A DNA stretch of 64,000 nt, taken from BOG-908 sp965199235. Lineage in GTDB: Bacteria > Pseudomonadota > Alphaproteobacteria > Acetobacterales > Acetobacteraceae. A model generated the notes under the pieces. The model had not been told where the DNA came from and searched no databases. It was given only the letters and a program-made list of their open reading frames with translations. The stretch lies in contig CBDAQU010000002.1 of the NCBI GenBank assembly GCA_965199235.1, forward strand, positions 496,001 through 560,000, given 5' to 3'. Position 1 is the first letter of the stretch; each line of letters begins with the position of its first letter. Shown piece by piece: positions 63,221 to 64,000 of this stretch. Position numbers and translations under genes: made by a program.

Positions 63221-64000
63221 ATGCGCGCCAGCATCCTCGTGCCCCTCTACAACAGCGCCGCCACGCTGGAGCGCTGCCTGGCCTCGGCGCGCGGCCAGAC
63301 CCTGGCCGACATCGAGATCCTGGTGGCCGACGACGCGTCGACCGATGGGAGCGCCGCGCTCGCCGAACGGATCGCCGGGGAGGACGCCCGGATCCGTGTC
63401 GTCCGGCTGTCCAGCAACGGCGGCAAGCCGCGTGCGATGAACGTGATGATGGCGCAGGCCCAGGGCGACTGGGTCGCCGTGCTGGACGCCGACGACGCGA
63501 TCGACCCAACCAGGCTTGAACGGCTGATCGGCCGCGCCGAAGCGAACGGCGTCGACATGGCGGCCGACAACCTCCTCTACATCGATGCCGGCGTGCAGCC
63601 AGAAGACGACCCCTCCGCGTTCGGAACCGTCCTGCGCGCCGCCTTCGACCCAGCCAGCCAGGAGCGGATCATCGGACGCCGCGACCTGGTTGCCGGCGCC
63701 GACAGTTTCGGCGAATTCGATTTCGGCATCCTCAAGCCGGTCGTGCGGCGCGCCTTTGTCCAAGCCCATCGGATCGGCTATCACGAGGCGAGCCGGCTGG
63801 CGGAGGATTTTACCTACCTCCTCACCTACTTCGTCGCCGGTGGCCGTTGCGTCCTGGTCAGCGAGCCGCTCTATTCCTGGACCATGCCGTTCGGCACGCT
63901 GTCGCGCCGCTGGACACAGACCGGTGCCGGCGCATGGCGCTACAACTACCGCGAAGCGCTGCTCGCCAACACCCAGCTTGTCGCGGACATGCGCGAGAGA
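63221..64000 (+). CDS. family 2 glycosyltransferase (partial, 3' end beyond window)
   Basis: The first 260 codons are present. ASILVPLYNSAATLERCLASARGQ, IEILVADDASTDGSAALAERI and VAVLDADDAIDPTRLERL are the GT2 motifs, and SRLAEDFTYLLTYFVAGGRCVLV is the acceptor-site ED region. It resembles the isolated glycosyltransferase at 28057-29031 in motif order and in the ADN that follows the DADD region. It is co-directional with the gene just upstream. Confidence 0.88.
   Translation, partial: MRASILVPLYNSAATLERCLASARGQTLADIEILVADDASTDGSAALAERIAGEDARIRVVRLSSNGGKPRAMNVMMAQAQGDWVAVLDADDAIDPTRLERLIGRAEANGVDMAADNLLYIDAGVQPEDDPSAFGTVLRAAFDPASQERIIGRRDLVAGADSFGEFDFGILKPVVRRAFVQAHRIGYHEASRLAEDFTYLLTYFVAGGRCVLVSEPLYSWTMPFGTLSRRWTQTGAGAWRYNYREALLANTQLVADMRER

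Overview
The window is GC-rich DNA of an alphaproteobacterium, most likely of the Acetobacteraceae (Rhodospirillales). The evidence is the Rrf2-sufBCDSUTA operon, the hisZ-purA and pyrF-rluD-rpoH neighbourhoods, the argS/SPOR/nagZ/scpAB set, PQQ-dependent methanol oxidation genes, and many GTG/TTG starts with ATGA/GTGA gene overlaps. This placement is inferred from gene content, not from a database search. No rRNA, tRNA or CRISPR array was seen.

Region 1 (1-9.5 kb) is a periplasmic PQQ alcohol oxidation locus. It holds a partial YVTN propeller protein, a substrate-binding protein, a cytochrome c, an unannounced orphan pqqA (27 residues), two small unknown genes, and xoxF-xoxG-xoxJ. XoxF carries the extra Asp of lanthanide-dependent enzymes. 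A FIST sensor protein and a hybrid histidine kinase follow, overlapping by 8 bases. Region 2 (9.7-20 kb) has a DMT transporter, a Nudix hydrolase, the complete SUF iron-sulfur operon, a GNAT acetyltransferase and an RsmB-type rRNA methyltransferase. The last two are joined by a 26-bp tandem array that reads as a chain of overlapping nine-codon ORFs.

Region 3 (20.08-22.57 kb) is a complete IS1595-family element with matching terminal inverted repeats and an identical 8-bp target duplication. Besides the transposase it carries three tightly overlapping accessory genes of unknown role, with visibly lower GC. This is the strongest candidate for an undescribed system here. Region 4 (22.6-51.3 kb) is mostly housekeeping: guaB, scpAB, a site-2 protease, nagZ, argS, dgt, erpA, xthA, hisZ, purA, rpoH, rluD, pyrF, maeB, an M16 peptidase and nnr. 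It also holds a pseudokinase/membrane-protein pair and a low-GC glycosyltransferase inserted between SPOR/argS and nagZ.

Region 5 (51.4-64 kb) is an exopolysaccharide locus. A minus-strand operon runs from a priming sugar transferase through an AAA ATPase, a Wzc-like protein with a broken Walker A motif, glycosyltransferases and UDP-galactopyranose mutase to a FemAB/CelD-like acetyltransferase. Two divergent glycosyltransferases lie at the right edge. Two families of small palindromic repeats starting with TAGAGC are scattered through the window and in three cases supply the stop codon of the preceding gene.
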